Shown here: positions 38,127-45,822 of the stretch, piece by piece
How the letters are laid out: every line of letters begins with the position of its first letter
Numbering within the stretch: the first letter of the stretch is position 1
DNA from: Clavibacter phaseoli
GTDB taxonomy: Bacteria; Actinomycetota; Actinomycetes; Actinomycetales; Microbacteriaceae
Reading direction: 5' to 3'
DNA length: 64,000 nt
Assembly: GCF_021922925.1 (NCBI RefSeq)
Contig: NZ_CP040786.1
Coordinates: 496,001 to 560,000 of the forward strand
Made by a program: the position numbers and the translations under genes
The notes under the pieces: model-generated
Told to the model about the DNA's origin: nothing
The model's input: the letters and a program-made list of their open reading frames with translations, nothing else
The model's database searches: none

Positions 38127-38444
38127 ATGTCCCAGCCCGTCGTCGTCACCGCCGTCTTCACGCCCGTCGAGGGCAAGCACGACGAGGCGGTCGCCGCCCT
38201 GTCCCGCGGCATCGCCGAGGTGCACGAGGAGGAGGGCTGCGAGGTCTACGCGATCCACGACGCCCCCGACGGCACCATCGTGATGCTCGAGAAGTGGTCG
38301 TCCGTCGCGGAGCTCGACGCGCACGGCGCGGGCGAGGCCGTCGCCCGCATGGGCGCCTCGCTCGCGGGCCTCATCACGGGACCCGCCGTCGTCACGCGGC
38401 TGGTGCCGATCCCGGCCGGCTCGGAGCTGCAGGGCGCGCTGTAG
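38127..38444 (+). CDS. Antibiotic-biosynthesis-monooxygenase (ABM) fold protein
   Basis: A 105-residue protein with the dimeric alpha/beta-barrel (ABM/YgiN) fold: a strand VVTAVFTPVEGKHDEAV, the helix ALSRGIAEVHEEEGCEVYAI and the strand IVMLEKWSS. YgiN-type members act on quinols or as heme/flavin-free monooxygenases. ATG 38127 has GAGGAG about 6 nt upstream. Following poxB by 62 bp, it may deal with quinones reduced by PoxB, but this link is inference. Confidence 0.85.
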   Translation: MSQPVVVTAVFTPVEGKHDEAVAALSRGIAEVHEEEGCEVYAIHDAPDGTIVMLEKWSSVAELDAHGAGEAVARMGASLAGLITGPAVVTRLVPIPAGSELQGAL

Positions 38445-38459
38445 CGATCCGCGCTCCGC

Positions 38460-39500
38460 TCAGCCGACCTCGACCAGCGTGATCCCCTTCGAGCGGTCGC
38501 CCGACGCCAGCGCCTCGAGCGCGGCCGGGGCCTCGTCGAGCGGGATGCGGTGCTCGATGAGCAGCTCCGGGCGGAGCGCGCCCGACGCGACCATGGCCAT
38601 GAGCTCGGCGTAGTCGTGCGCGGGCATGCCGTGGCTGCCGTGCAGGCTCAGCTCCTGGCTGATGACGAACGGCACGGGCACCGACGGCTCGCTCGCGAAG
38701 AGGCCGATCTGCACCTGCCGGCCGGTCGGCGCGAGCGCGAGCAGGCTGATCCGGAGCGTGGACTCGCGGCCGAGCGCCTCCACCGACACCTGCACGCCGT
38801 CCGGCGAGACCGCGTGGATCGCGTCGAGGACGTCGAGCTCCGAGAGGTCGGACGAGTCGATCGTGTACTCGGCCCCGAGCTCCGACGCGCGCGCGAGGGC
38901 GGCCGGGTCGACGTCGACCGCGATGACCTCCGCGCCGACCGCGACGCCGATCATCACCGTGCTGAGGCCCACGCCGCCGCAGCCGATGACGAGGAGGCGC
39001 TCGCCGCGCTGGATCCGGGCCCGGTGCACGAGCCCGCGGAAGGCCGTCGCGAAGCGGCAGCCGAGGAGCGCGGCGGCGCCGGCGTCGAGGTCGTCGGGGA
39101 CGGGGATGAGGTTCACGTCGGCGTCGTGCAGCGCGACGAGCTCGGCGAAGGATCCCCAGTGCGTGAAGCCCGGCTGCGTCTGGTCGCGGCACACCTGGCC
39201 GTTGCCCGCGCGGCACTCGGCGCAGCGGCCGCAGGCGCACACGAACGGGACGGTGACGCGGTCGCCCACCTGGAAGCGCGTGACCTCGGGGCCGACCTGG
39301 TGGATCCGCCCGACCAGCTCGTGGCCCGGCACCTGCGGGAGCTCGATGCCGTCGTCGTGGCCGAGCCAGCCGTGCGCGTCGCTGCGGCAGACGCCCGTGG
39401 CCTCGACGCGGACGACGACGCCGGCGGGGGACGGGACGGGATCCGGCAGCTCGCGGACGACGGGCGTCTCCCCGAACCTCTCGTAGACGACGGCGCGCAT
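38460..39500 (-). CDS. Zinc-dependent alcohol dehydrogenase
   Basis: A 346-residue MDR-family alcohol dehydrogenase. Catalytic zinc ligands are in GVCRSDAHGWLG and GHELVG; the structural zinc motif is CACGRCAECRAGNGQVC. The Rossmann loop is VIGCGGVGLSTV. It oxidises an alcohol or reduces an aldehyde with NAD(P). ATG 39500 has GAGGAG about 6 nt upstream and gives the standard start MRAVVYERFG; the frame is open further to 39539. It converges on the ABM gene. Confidence 0.93.
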   Translation of the reverse strand: MRAVVYERFGETPVVRELPDPVPSPAGVVVRVEATGVCRSDAHGWLGHDDGIELPQVPGHELVGRIHQVGPEVTRFQVGDRVTVPFVCACGRCAECRAGNGQVCRDQTQPGFTHWGSFAELVALHDADVNLIPVPDDLDAGAAALLGCRFATAFRGLVHRARIQRGERLLVIGCGGVGLSTVMIGVAVGAEVIAVDVDPAALARASELGAEYTIDSSDLSELDVLDAIHAVSPDGVQVSVEALGRESTLRISLLALAPTGRQVQIGLFASEPSVPVPFVISQELSLHGSHGMPAHDYAELMAMVASGALRPELLIEHRIPLDEAPAALEALASGDRSKGITLVEVG

Positions 39501-39557
39501 GGGGGCTCCTCGGGGTCGGGGCAGGTCGGGCTCGTCCACGCTATCCGAGCGCCGGGG

Positions 39558-39698
39558 TCATCCCGACGCGGGCGAGTCGTCGTGCGTCCAGGTGCTCACG
39601 ACCCAGCCGACGCGGGACGGATCCGCGACGAACGGGTCGGCGTCCACGGCTTCGGACGCGGGCCCGTCCTCCCCGGGGCCCGAGGCGCGTGCGGTCAC
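39558..39698 (-). CDS. Small coupled ORF, 46 residues
   Basis: A 46-residue reading frame whose GTG (39698-39696) overlaps the TGA of the TPR gene just upstream on the minus strand (GTGA). The predicted product is acidic and ends with GWVVSTWTHDDSPASG. No domain is recognised. The coupling and a coherent, non-repetitive C-terminus argue for a real gene; the lack of independent evidence argues for caution. Confidence 0.45.
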   Translation of the reverse strand: MTARASGPGEDGPASEAVDADPFVADPSRVGWVVSTWTHDDSPASG

Positions 39699-40207
39699 GG
39701 GGTCTCCGCGGGCACGTCGAGCGAGTCGAGGTACCCGGCGTTGCCGCGGATCGCGGGGAGGTAGCGCTGCAGCTCCTCGTCGGGGACGTGATCCGCCACG
39801 ATCCGCAGCGCGCTCGCGAGCGCGGCGTCGGGCCGAGAGGCCGCGTGCAGGGTCAGGGCCTCGAACACGGCGAGGGACGACGATCCCGGGAACTCGGCGC
39901 GCGCCCGTGCGAACAGCGCGAGCGACTCCTCGACACGGCCGAGGTTCCTCAGCGTGCTCCCGTGCTGGAGGTGGCAGCGGCGCAGGATGTCGCCCGCGAG
40001 CCCCGCCGCCTCCGCGCGCTCGTAGAGGTCGAGGGCGGTCGCCTCCTCGCCCGCGGTGTCGTACGCGCCGCCGACCTCGTAGAGCACGCGGGCGTCGTCG
40101 GGGTGCCGCTCGAGCAGGGGGAGGAGGGCCGCGATGGTCGGGCCCATGTCGTCGCGGTCGCGCGCGGCGACGATGCGGTCGAGCTGAGCGTCGAGGGTCT
40201 CGGGCAC
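39695..40207 (-). CDS. Tetratricopeptide-repeat protein
   Basis: A 170-residue protein made mostly of TPR-like helices: LLERHPDDARVLYEVGGAYD, then TALDLYERAEAAGL and LRNLGRVEESLALFARARAE. The GTG at 40207 is chosen because AGGAG lies about 6 nt upstream; the frame is open to 40258. It is probably cytosolic and mediates protein contacts. Similar proteins are widespread in bacteria without known function. It is coupled to a 46-residue frame downstream. Confidence 0.82.
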   Translation of the reverse strand: MPETLDAQLDRIVAARDRDDMGPTIAALLPLLERHPDDARVLYEVGGAYDTAGEEATALDLYERAEAAGLAGDILRRCHLQHGSTLRNLGRVEESLALFARARAEFPGSSSLAVFEALTLHAASRPDAALASALRIVADHVPDEELQRYLPAIRGNAGYLDSLDVPAETP

Positions 40208-40272
40208 GGTGGCTCCTGGCGTTCGCGGCGGGCGGGGCAACGGCCGCCAGTGTTCCACGGGTAGGCGGCGCG

Positions 40273-40315
40273 CGGGCGGATCCGGCTCGGCGCGGGCGCC
40301 GCCCCGGTCCGCCCG
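40273..40315 (-). terminator. Hairpin downstream of the two-component operon
   Basis: CGGGCGGA (40273-40280) pairs with TCCGCCCG (40308-40315), with further GC pairing possible inside the loop. It lies 13 bp past the stop of the secreted four-cysteine protein gene, so it likely ends that operon. Confidence 0.45.
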
Positions 40316-40327
40316 GAGCCATCCGGG

Positions 40328-41266
40328 TCAGCCGCGGTCGTCCGCGCCGTCGCCAGCCCCGAGCAGCACCTCGCGCACCGCGGCGGTCGTCGCGACCACC
40401 TGGCGGGCCCGCGCGGAGGAGAGCATGGCGGCGTCGGCCTCGGTGACGAGCGACTCCTCGCGCCACTGCGCGTCGTACAGGGCGGCGCGGTATCCCGACG
40501 ACGCCTGGCAGGACGCGTCGGCCCGGGCGAGACCGGTGTCCGCCGCGGGCGCATCATCGCCCGGCTCGAGCAGCGCCATCGGATCCGCGGGCAGCGCGCG
40601 TCCCCGGTCGCGGAGCGCGTCCGCGGAGGAGTCCACGAGGCAGTCGCGCCAGGCGCCGGCCGCCGTGACGACCGCGGGGTCGAGGACGGCGCGCTCCCGG
40701 GCGTCGGCCCGCAGCTCGAGCGCACGCATCTGGATGCCCTGGTTCGTCGAGGCGTTGGCCCAGACGCCCGAGCGGACGCCGGGGAGGCAGACGTCGAGCG
40801 CACGACCCCGCGCGGTGCCGTCGTTGTGCGCCATCCGCCACTCGCGGAGCGCGGCGCGCGCGGGATCCACCATCGGATCGTGGCCGTACGCGGCGGCGCG
40901 CGCGGCGTCGAGCGGCGGCGCGATGAGGCGCCCGTCCGCGTGCGACTCCGGGGCGAGGAGCACCACCGGATCGAGCGCGGGCGCCTCGTCCGCGATGCCC
41001 TGCTCAGCGAGGCACGGCCGCAGGCGGATGTCCTCGGCCACGCCGACGGCGTCCATCGAGACGCCCGCGGCCGCGTCGAGCGGCATGGTCCAGGCCGCGG
41101 CGTCCCGCGCGGGGAGGTCCGCGACGGGCTCGGTGCGCGGCACCGGCGCGTTCACGACGGCGACGCCGACGAGCCCGGCCGCGACCACGACGGCGACGAC
41201 GCCGCGGGGCGTGCGGATCCGGCGGGCCAGACGTGCCGCGGACGCGCGGATGGGGGATGCGCTCAT
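40328..41266 (-). CDS. Membrane-anchored or secreted four-cysteine protein
   Basis: A 312-residue protein with a single N-terminal hydrophobic segment (about 22-40) after a basic start, so it is anchored or exported. The outside part has four cysteines (85, 160, 209, 253), in RLRPCLAEQG, DVCLPG, WRDCLVDS and ASCQASSGYR, suggesting two disulfides. No known domain is recognised. ATG 41266 overlaps the stop of the response regulator (ATGA), so it is made with the two-component system and may be its sensor partner or output; this is inference. Confidence 0.75.
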   Translation of the reverse strand: MSASPIRASAARLARRIRTPRGVVAVVVAAGLVGVAVVNAPVPRTEPVADLPARDAAAWTMPLDAAAGVSMDAVGVAEDIRLRPCLAEQGIADEAPALDPVVLLAPESHADGRLIAPPLDAARAAAYGHDPMVDPARAALREWRMAHNDGTARGRALDVCLPGVRSGVWANASTNQGIQMRALELRADARERAVLDPAVVTAAGAWRDCLVDSSADALRDRGRALPADPMALLEPGDDAPAADTGLARADASCQASSGYRAALYDAQWREESLVTEADAAMLSSARARQVVATTAAVREVLLGAGDGADDRG

Positions 41267-41910
41267 GACCGCACCAGTCCTCTCTCATGGGCGAAGACGA
41301 CGACCTGCAGGCGGCTGCGGAGCCCGAGCTTCGCGAGCACCGCCTGCACGTGCGTCTTGACGGTGGACGCCTGGACGAAGGACGCCTCGGCGATCTGGGT
41401 GTTGGTGAGCCCGCGCGCGACGAGCAGGAACGTCTCGCGCTCCCGGGGCGTCAGCGTGGCGAGCACGTCGAGGTCGGGGCGCGGCGCCGGGGATCCGAAG
41501 TCGCGCAGGAGGTCGTCGATGTCGCCCGTCACGCCGCCGGCAGCGGCCGCGCGCACGGTGGCGAGCAGGACCTCGGGTCGGGCGTCCTTGGTGAGGAACG
41601 CGGCGGCGCCGGCCCGGGCGGCGGCGCGCACGGCCTGGTCCTCGCGCATGGTGGTGAGCACGACCACGCGGGGCGCCTCGTCGCCGCCGTCGCGCATGGC
41701 GGCGGTCGCGGCGAGGCCGTCGAGCACGGGCATGCGGAGGTCCATCAGCACCACGTCGGGCGACTCGCGCCGCACCAGCTCGAGCCCCGTGCGGCCGTCC
41801 CCGGCGATGCCGACGCAGACGAGGTCGTCGGTGGCGTCGATCTGCATGCGGAGCCCCTCGGCGAAGAGCGGCTGGTCGTCGACCACGGCCACGCGCACGC
41901 GCTCAGCCAC
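41263..41910 (-). CDS. NarL/LuxR-type response regulator
   Basis: A 215-residue response regulator. The receiver domain (1-120) has VDDQPLFAEGL and the phospho-Asp in DVVLMDLRMP. The LuxR-type helix-turn-helix (about 150-210) has LTPRERETFLLVARGLTNTQ and VKTHVQAVLAKLGLRSR. It overlaps the histidine kinase gene by 8 bp and the secreted protein gene by 4 bp, so all three form one coupled operon. It would bind DNA when phosphorylated by the partner kinase; the targets are unknown. Confidence 0.95.
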   Translation of the reverse strand: MAERVRVAVVDDQPLFAEGLRMQIDATDDLVCVGIAGDGRTGLELVRRESPDVVLMDLRMPVLDGLAATAAMRDGGDEAPRVVVLTTMREDQAVRAAARAGAAAFLTKDARPEVLLATVRAAAAGGVTGDIDDLLRDFGSPAPRPDLDVLATLTPRERETFLLVARGLTNTQIAEASFVQASTVKTHVQAVLAKLGLRSRLQVVVFAHERGLVRS

Positions 41911-43174
41911 GGATCGCGATCGCGTCAGCGTCGGCGGCGGCGGCGGGCTCGGCCGGGGAGGCCGCGCCGTCGAGGGGCAGGAAGGCGGTGACGACGAACT
42001 CGCCGTCCGCGTCGGGCTCGGCGGTGAGCCAGCCGCCGGCGATGCGGGCGCGCTCGCGCATCCCGGGGATCCCCGCGCCCGACCCCGTCAGGGAGCCGGC
42101 CTGCACGAGCGGGGTCCGACCCGACGAGCGCACCAGGAGCGCGAGCCCGGGACCGCGCCAGTCGAGCACGACGGCGGCGGTGGCTTCCGCACCGCCGTGC
42201 TTGAGCGCGTTCGTCAGGCTCTCCTGCACGATGCGGTAGACGGCGAGCTGGTGCGCGGGCCGCAGGGGCCGGCGCTCGCCGAGCTCGTCGAGGGCGATCC
42301 CCATGCCGACGTCGCGCATCCGATCGACGAGGGCGGGCAGGTCGGCGAGGGACAGCAGCTCGTCGCCGGCCTCGGTGATGCGCTCGATCAGGCCGCGCAC
42401 GTCCGTCAGCGCGTCGCGTGCCACGCCGGATATCGCGATGAGGGCGCCAGCCACGATCTCCGGCCGCCGCGCGGACATGGCCGTCGCGCCCTCCGACTGC
42501 GCCACGACGATGGTGAGCGCGTGCGCCACCGAGTCGTGCACGTCGCGGGAGATGCGGGCGCGCTCGATCCCGAGCCGCAGCTCGAGGTCGGTCTCTGCCA
42601 GGCGGCCTTCCGCCTCCACGAGCACCGCGCCCAGCCGGCGGAGGCGCAGCGCGGCGCCGACGGCGAACCCGAGCGCCCAGGCGAGGACGACCGCGCCGAC
42701 GGCCGCGAGGAGCAGCACGACGACCGCGTCGCCGACGGGCCGGGCGCCGCCCATGGCGAGCATGTCCGTCCAGTCGAGGAGGCGCGTCCGCACGGCGCCG
42801 GTCGGCATCGTGACGTGGAGGGCGGCGGCCCCGGCGGCGAGGATGCCGACGGGCAGGGCCGCGAGCCGCGTCCGCCGCGCGCCCGTGGCGGCGATCAGCA
42901 GGACGACGACGCCGATGGCCGCGTGCATCGGCCACGTGGTCGACTCGGCGGCCGGGGCGAGGCCCACGAGCTGCAGCACCGGGATCACGACGACGATGGC
43001 GAGCGACGCGGCCGGGAGCCAGACGCCCAGGGCGATGGCCGCCCCGAGCGCCACGGCGAGGGTGGCGGCGCCCGCGAGGTCGGCGCGGCCCGCCTCGGCG
43101 AGGACCCAGAGGCCGGCGAACACGACGCCGCCGAGCGGGGCGATCGCGTGGGCGATCATGCGGGAGGAGGTCAT
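41903..43174 (-). CDS. Sensor histidine kinase (HisKA_3 type)
   Basis: A 423-residue membrane sensor kinase. The N-terminal 180 residues hold about five to six hydrophobic helices and no large outside loop. The dimerisation domain has the phospho-His (about residue 213) in RDVHDSVAHAL. The ATPase domain has RIVQESLTNALKHGG and a G box GSGAGIPGMRERAR. With almost no extracellular part it probably senses a membrane signal or uses a partner, such as the coupled secreted protein. The start is supported by a -10 at leaderless spacing (6 nt). Confidence 0.94.
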   Translation of the reverse strand: MTSSRMIAHAIAPLGGVVFAGLWVLAEAGRADLAGAATLAVALGAAIALGVWLPAASLAIVVVIPVLQLVGLAPAAESTTWPMHAAIGVVVLLIAATGARRTRLAALPVGILAAGAAALHVTMPTGAVRTRLLDWTDMLAMGGARPVGDAVVVLLLAAVGAVVLAWALGFAVGAALRLRRLGAVLVEAEGRLAETDLELRLGIERARISRDVHDSVAHALTIVVAQSEGATAMSARRPEIVAGALIAISGVARDALTDVRGLIERITEAGDELLSLADLPALVDRMRDVGMGIALDELGERRPLRPAHQLAVYRIVQESLTNALKHGGAEATAAVVLDWRGPGLALLVRSSGRTPLVQAGSLTGSGAGIPGMRERARIAGGWLTAEPDADGEFVVTAFLPLDGAASPAEPAAAADADAIAIRG

Positions 43175-43180
43175 GGCCTC

Positions 43181-43186
43181 AGGCTA
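43181..43186 (-). promoter_or_regulatory. -10 (TAGCCT) of the leaderless histidine kinase gene
   Basis: TAGCCT on the minus strand ends exactly 6 nt before ATG 43174. Confidence 0.58.
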
Positions 43187-43259
43187 GGAGCGGCCCGCGC
43201 CCGCGCGGCCCGCCGACCGTGAACCTCATCCTCGCGGGGGAGGTCCCGGCGCGCGCTGG

Positions 43260-43265
43260 CAGACT
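43260..43265 (+). promoter_or_regulatory. Candidate -10 (CAGACT) of the gene at 43272
   Basis: CAGACT, one base off TANNNT, ends 6 nt before GTG 43272. Spacing matches the other leaderless genes. Confidence 0.4.
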
Positions 43266-43271
43266 GTCGAG

Positions 43272-43646
43272 GTGACCCGCACCCCCGACGCCCCCGCCTT
43301 CACCCGTCCGTCGCTCGCGCCCGGGCTCCTCGGCGCCATCGTGCTGCTGGCCGGATTCGCGGTGATCGACGGCGACCTCTTCACGGTCGTGCGGTTCGCG
43401 GTCGCGATCCTCGCGCTCATCATGATCGTGTTCTCGGTGCGCGCCCGCAGCTGGTGGAGCGCCGCGCTGCTCGCGGCCGTCGCCGTGATGTGGAACCCCG
43501 TCGCCGTGATCCCCGTCGAGGCCGTCACGTGGCAGTCGCTGCAGTACGTGGCCGCGATCGTCTTCATCGCCGCGGGCATCCTCGTGAAGGTGCCCGTCGA
43601 GGACGCCCCTACGCCGGGCCGACCCCGAACGCGCGCTCCTCGGTGA
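43272..43646 (+). CDS. Small membrane protein, DUF6804-like
   Basis: A 124-residue membrane protein with four hydrophobic segments (about 18-35, 40-56, 62-80 and 88-106). The block SWWSAALLAAVAVMWNPVAV, with WNP before a turn, resembles a family of small actinobacterial membrane proteins annotated as DUF6804; this assignment is tentative. Its last 38 bp overlap the end of the convergent pseudo-hydrolase gene. Function is unknown. Confidence 0.7.
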   Translation: MTRTPDAPAFTRPSLAPGLLGAIVLLAGFAVIDGDLFTVVRFAVAILALIMIVFSVRARSWWSAALLAAVAVMWNPVAVIPVEAVTWQSLQYVAAIVFIAAGILVKVPVEDAPTPGRPRTRAPR

Positions 43647-44400
43647 GCCCGCGCCGCAGGTAGGCGACGATCTCGTCGAGCGACCGGCGGGCGAGCGCCG
43701 GGTCGGCCGCCGGGTAGGCGAGCCAGCCCTGGTCGGCGCGGGGGATCCGCACGAGCCGGGTCTTCGCGCCGGCCGCCTTCAGCGCCGTGACGCCCTCCGC
43801 GACGTGGTCGATGCGGGGATCCGCGGCGCCCACGTGCACGAGCATGTCGGGCAGCCGGTCGCGGCCGTGGCCCTGGCGGTCGGCGGATCCGGCGCTCGGC
43901 ACCTCGCCGGACGGGCTGACGAGCACGAGGCGCAGCACGGCGGGTCCGTCGCCGTCGCGGGCGAGCGCGGTGATCCGCAGCGCGCGGTCGGCGCCCGGCC
44001 CGTCGCCGAGGATCCCGAGCCGCTCCGGCGTGCCGTTCCAGCCGGCCGCGTGCGACGCGATCCACGAGAGGCCGCGGAGCGCCTGCGCGTCGTCGTCGGG
44101 CGCCATCGTCACGACCACCGCGCGGAGGTCCTTCGCGAGCGTGGACGGCAGCCAGTCGCCGTCGTGCCGGGCGAGGACGACGAGCACGGGGGATCCGGTC
44201 GCCGAGCGGTCGTGGCCGGGCGGTGTCCACACGGCGATGTCCAGGGGGAGGCCCTGCTCGCCGGGGGAGCGCCGGACGACGCGCGTGCCCGCCGCGGGCG
44301 TGCCGCGCATGGACCGCGCGACCGCGGGGACGTGCCGGATCGCCAGGCCGAGCAGCCGGCGCCGCGGCGTGACGCGGGCGGCCTCGGTGCGCGACGCCAT
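43609..44400 (-). CDS. Alpha/beta-hydrolase-like protein without catalytic residues
   Basis: A 263-residue protein with the layout of Abhydrolase_3-type esterases: an N-terminal helix region, then PVLVVLARHDGDW where these enzymes have HGGG, the nucleophile elbow replaced by LGDGPGADRA (Ser of GDSAG is Gly134), DPRIDHV keeping the acid residue, and ADQGWLAYP where the family has the catalytic His in HGF. With both Ser and His gone it cannot work as a serine esterase. It overlaps the upstream reductase gene by one base (TGATG), so both are made together; a partner or ligand-binding role is an inference. Confidence 0.8.
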   Translation of the reverse strand: MASRTEAARVTPRRRLLGLAIRHVPAVARSMRGTPAAGTRVVRRSPGEQGLPLDIAVWTPPGHDRSATGSPVLVVLARHDGDWLPSTLAKDLRAVVVTMAPDDDAQALRGLSWIASHAAGWNGTPERLGILGDGPGADRALRITALARDGDGPAVLRLVLVSPSGEVPSAGSADRQGHGRDRLPDMLVHVGAADPRIDHVAEGVTALKAAGAKTRLVRIPRADQGWLAYPAADPALARRSLDEIVAYLRRGLTEERAFGVGPA

Positions 44401-45548
44401 CAGGCGCGGTCCGCGGGTGCGGCGTCGGCCGATCCGGGCACGGGCGTCCCGGAGACCGAGGCGCGCGCCTCGGACGGGCGCGTCTCGCGTCCGCCGCGCG
44501 GCACCGCGCCGTGGCCGTCGGGCACGCGCTCGCCCTCGCGGACGGGGCCGGGAGGGGTGCCGTCGCCGAACGGGCGGCCACCGAGATCCTCGCGCCCGTG
44601 CGGCTCGAGCCAGCCCCAGGTCTCGGGGCCGACGGGCACGACGCGGGTCGGGTTGATGTCGGTGTGCGTCAGGTAGTAGTGCTGCTTGATCTGCACGAAG
44701 TCGATGGTGTCGCCGAACCCGGGGGTCTGGAAGAGGTCGCGCGCGTACGCCCACAGCACGGGCATCTCGTCGAGCTTCTGCCGGTTGCACTTGAAGTGGC
44801 CGTGGTAGACGGCGTCGAAGCGCGCGAGCGTCGTGAACAGGCGGACGTCGGCCTCGGTGATCGTGTCTCCGACGAGGTAGCGCTGCGTGGAGAGGCGGTC
44901 GCTCAGCCAATCGAGGCGGCCGAAGAGCCGGTCGTAGGCCTTCTCGTACGCCTCCTGGGATCCCGCGAAGCCGCAGCGGTACACGCCGTTGTTCACGTCG
45001 CGGAAGACGAGGTCGGCGACCTCGTCGATCTCGGCCCGCAGCGCGACCGGATAGAGGTCCGGCGCGCCCTCGCGGTGGTGCTCGGTCCACTCGGTGGAGA
45101 GGTCGAGCGTGATCTGGGGGTAGTCGTTCGTGACGACCTGGCCGGAGGGGATGTCGACGAGCGCCGGCACCGTGATCCCGCGCGGGTAATCGGGGAAGCG
45201 CGCGAAGAACGACTCCTGCAGGCGCTCGGTGCCGAGCACCGGGTCGCGGCCGTCGGGGTCGAGGTCGAAGGTCCAGCTGCGGGCGTCGTGCGTGGGGCCG
45301 GGGAGGCCGAGCGAGATCGCGTCCTCGAGGCCGAGCAGGCGCCGCACGATCACCGAGCGGTTCGCCCACGGGCACGCGCGCGCCGCGACGAGGCGGTAGC
45401 GGCCGGCCTCGACGGGCCAGCCCTGGGAGCCGTCGCGGAGGATCCGGTCCTCGATGTAGTTCGTGTCGCGGGTGAACTCCCCCTCCTCGACGTAGCGGCC
45501 GGGAGCGCCCGCCTCGTTGCTGCCTGCGGGTGTCGCCTGATCCGTCAT
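44400..45548 (-). CDS. Glutathionyl-hydroquinone reductase-like protein (Xi-class GST fold)
   Basis: A 382-residue enzyme of the Xi class. The thioredoxin-fold domain has the active Cys59 in ARACPWANRS, and the helical domain has VLWAYARDLFQTPGFGDT and IKQHYYLTHTDINPTRVVPV. The known reaction removes glutathione from glutathionyl-hydroquinones; this organism group uses mycothiol, so the substrate is probably a mycothiol conjugate. The last 50 residues are a low-complexity charged tail not usual in the family. The start is predicted leaderless (TAGGGT, 6 nt). It is coupled to the dead hydrolase gene downstream. Confidence 0.9.
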   Translation of the reverse strand: MTDQATPAGSNEAGAPGRYVEEGEFTRDTNYIEDRILRDGSQGWPVEAGRYRLVAARACPWANRSVIVRRLLGLEDAISLGLPGPTHDARSWTFDLDPDGRDPVLGTERLQESFFARFPDYPRGITVPALVDIPSGQVVTNDYPQITLDLSTEWTEHHREGAPDLYPVALRAEIDEVADLVFRDVNNGVYRCGFAGSQEAYEKAYDRLFGRLDWLSDRLSTQRYLVGDTITEADVRLFTTLARFDAVYHGHFKCNRQKLDEMPVLWAYARDLFQTPGFGDTIDFVQIKQHYYLTHTDINPTRVVPVGPETWGWLEPHGREDLGGRPFGDGTPPGPVREGERVPDGHGAVPRGGRETRPSEARASVSGTPVPGSADAAPADRA

Positions 45549-45554
45549 GCGTCC

Positions 45555-45560
45555 ACCCTA
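45555..45560 (-). promoter_or_regulatory. -10 (TAGGGT) of the leaderless reductase gene
   Basis: TAGGGT on the minus strand ends exactly 6 nt before ATG 45548. Confidence 0.57.
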
Positions 45561-45615
45561 GGCCGGGGTCGCCGCGCCCGACCGGCCGCGGGCGCGGAGC
45601 GGCTCCCGCGTGCCG

Positions 45616-45822
45616 TAAACTCCTCCCTGTGCCCGTCCTCCCCGAGGCGGCCGGGCGCAGGCGGCGGACCCAGATCCCACCCCCGACCCGGAACCCCGGT
45701 TGCTTGAGGCCGGTCCCCTCGCCACCGTCCGACCGCACGCGTCACCGTGCGCGACGGGCGAGAAGTCCTTCCGATCCGGGAGCGCAGGCAGCGCCTGGCC
45801 CCGGCAGTGAACAAGGAGTTGC
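45616..45822 (+). promoter_or_regulatory. Promoter and long leader of the SNF2 gene
   Basis: TAAACT at 45616-45621 is the best -10 in this gap, which leaves a leader of about 195 nt. A small hairpin (CGCACG with CGTGCG) lies near 45740. A GTG sits 7 nt after the hexamer, but its frame runs into SNF2 without a sensible product. The leader may be regulatory; nothing else is recognised in it. Confidence 0.35.
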
